From: an uncultured Collinsella sp.
GTDB taxonomy: Bacteria; Actinomycetota; Coriobacteriia; Coriobacteriales; Coriobacteriaceae
Assembly: GCA_902490365.1 (NCBI GenBank)
Contig: CABUDQ010000074.1
Span: forward strand, 1 to 5,763
DNA: 5,763 nucleotides
Direction of reading: 5' to 3'
Under the pieces are notes generated by a model. That model was not told the origin of the DNA. It worked only from the letters and a program-made list of their open reading frames with translations, and made no database searches. Below are positions 5,735-5,763 of the stretch, piece by piece. Position 1 is the stretch's first letter, and the number at the start of each line of letters is the position of its first letter. A program made the translations under genes and the position numbers.

Positions 5735-5762
5735 GCCCCGTAATCCGGCATAGTTTTGAAAT
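5735..5762 (-). repeat. Right arm of the imperfect 28-bp inverted repeat
   Basis: Read on the minus strand, this arm begins ATTTCAAAACTATGCCGG and ends ATTACGGGGC. It differs from the left arm at two positions only. It ends one base before the window edge, so neither its full extent nor any flanking duplication can be seen. Confidence 0.85.
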
Positions 5763-5763
5763 G

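Larger units (their letters stand above)
5601..5762. mobile_element. Possible small non-coding element bounded by inverted repeats (MITE-like candidate)
   Basis: The two 28-bp arms enclose 106 nt with no open frame I would call. Inside are small hairpins: TGCCG/CGGCA with loop CAAT (around 5650) and GCATT/AATGC with a 6-nt loop (around 5692-5707). The layout fits a miniature inverted-repeat element. It equally fits two head-to-head copies of an intergenic repeat family, or a structured RNA closed by a long stem. No transposase is present and no target-site duplication can be tested, because the right arm reaches the window edge. Confidence 0.35.

Noticed and set aside
5364..5743. Overlapping plus-strand frames of 82-112 codons in the same intergenic stretch
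   Set aside because: Several frames are open at once only because of 85% GC, and all give low-complexity Pro/Arg/Ala sequence.
5601..5763. CRISPR-like repeats
   Set aside because: There are only two arms, in opposite orientation, with one 106-nt interval. CRISPR arrays need direct repeats at regular short spacing.

Overview
The window reads as a chromosomal housekeeping region of a high-GC Gram-positive bacterium. The genes are GC-rich, ribosome binding sites are strong and purine-rich (the one before scpA is AAAGGAGGT), and scpA-scpB-rluB lie together as they often do in Firmicutes and Actinobacteria. My best guess is a Coriobacteriia member (Collinsella/Olsenella-like). That is inferred from style and gene order, not from a marker gene.

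All recognised genes are on the minus strand, so transcription runs from high to low coordinates. From right to left: (1) about 400 bases without a gene, holding an imperfect 28-bp inverted repeat pair (5601-5762), an extremely GC-rich block (5421-5600, about 85% GC) and the promoter of a tRNA; (2) tRNA-Ala(GGC) at 5286-5358 with its own intrinsic terminator; (3) a two-domain ABC-F ATPase; (4) a 98-residue membrane protein of unknown function starting at GTG and overlapping the ABC-F end by 14 nt; (5) a minimal M50 (site-2-type) membrane metalloprotease; (6) an 84-nt gap with a palindromic hairpin; (7) scpA; (8) scpB; (9) the N-terminal 192 codons of an RluB-type pseudouridine synthase, cut by the window edge.

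Genes 3-5 are tightly packed (14-nt overlap, 9-nt gap), as are genes 7-9 (11-nt gap, 14-nt overlap). The two blocks probably form one long transcript or two adjacent ones. Functionally they mix translation (tRNA, ABC-F, rRNA modification), chromosome segregation (ScpA and ScpB, partners of the SMC ATPase) and membrane proteolysis.

The coding part is ordinary, and I see no evidence of a new defence, mobile or biosynthetic system in it. The least explained part is the right-hand intergenic region, where a GC-rich hairpin block abuts an inverted-repeat pair that could be the ends of a small non-coding element.
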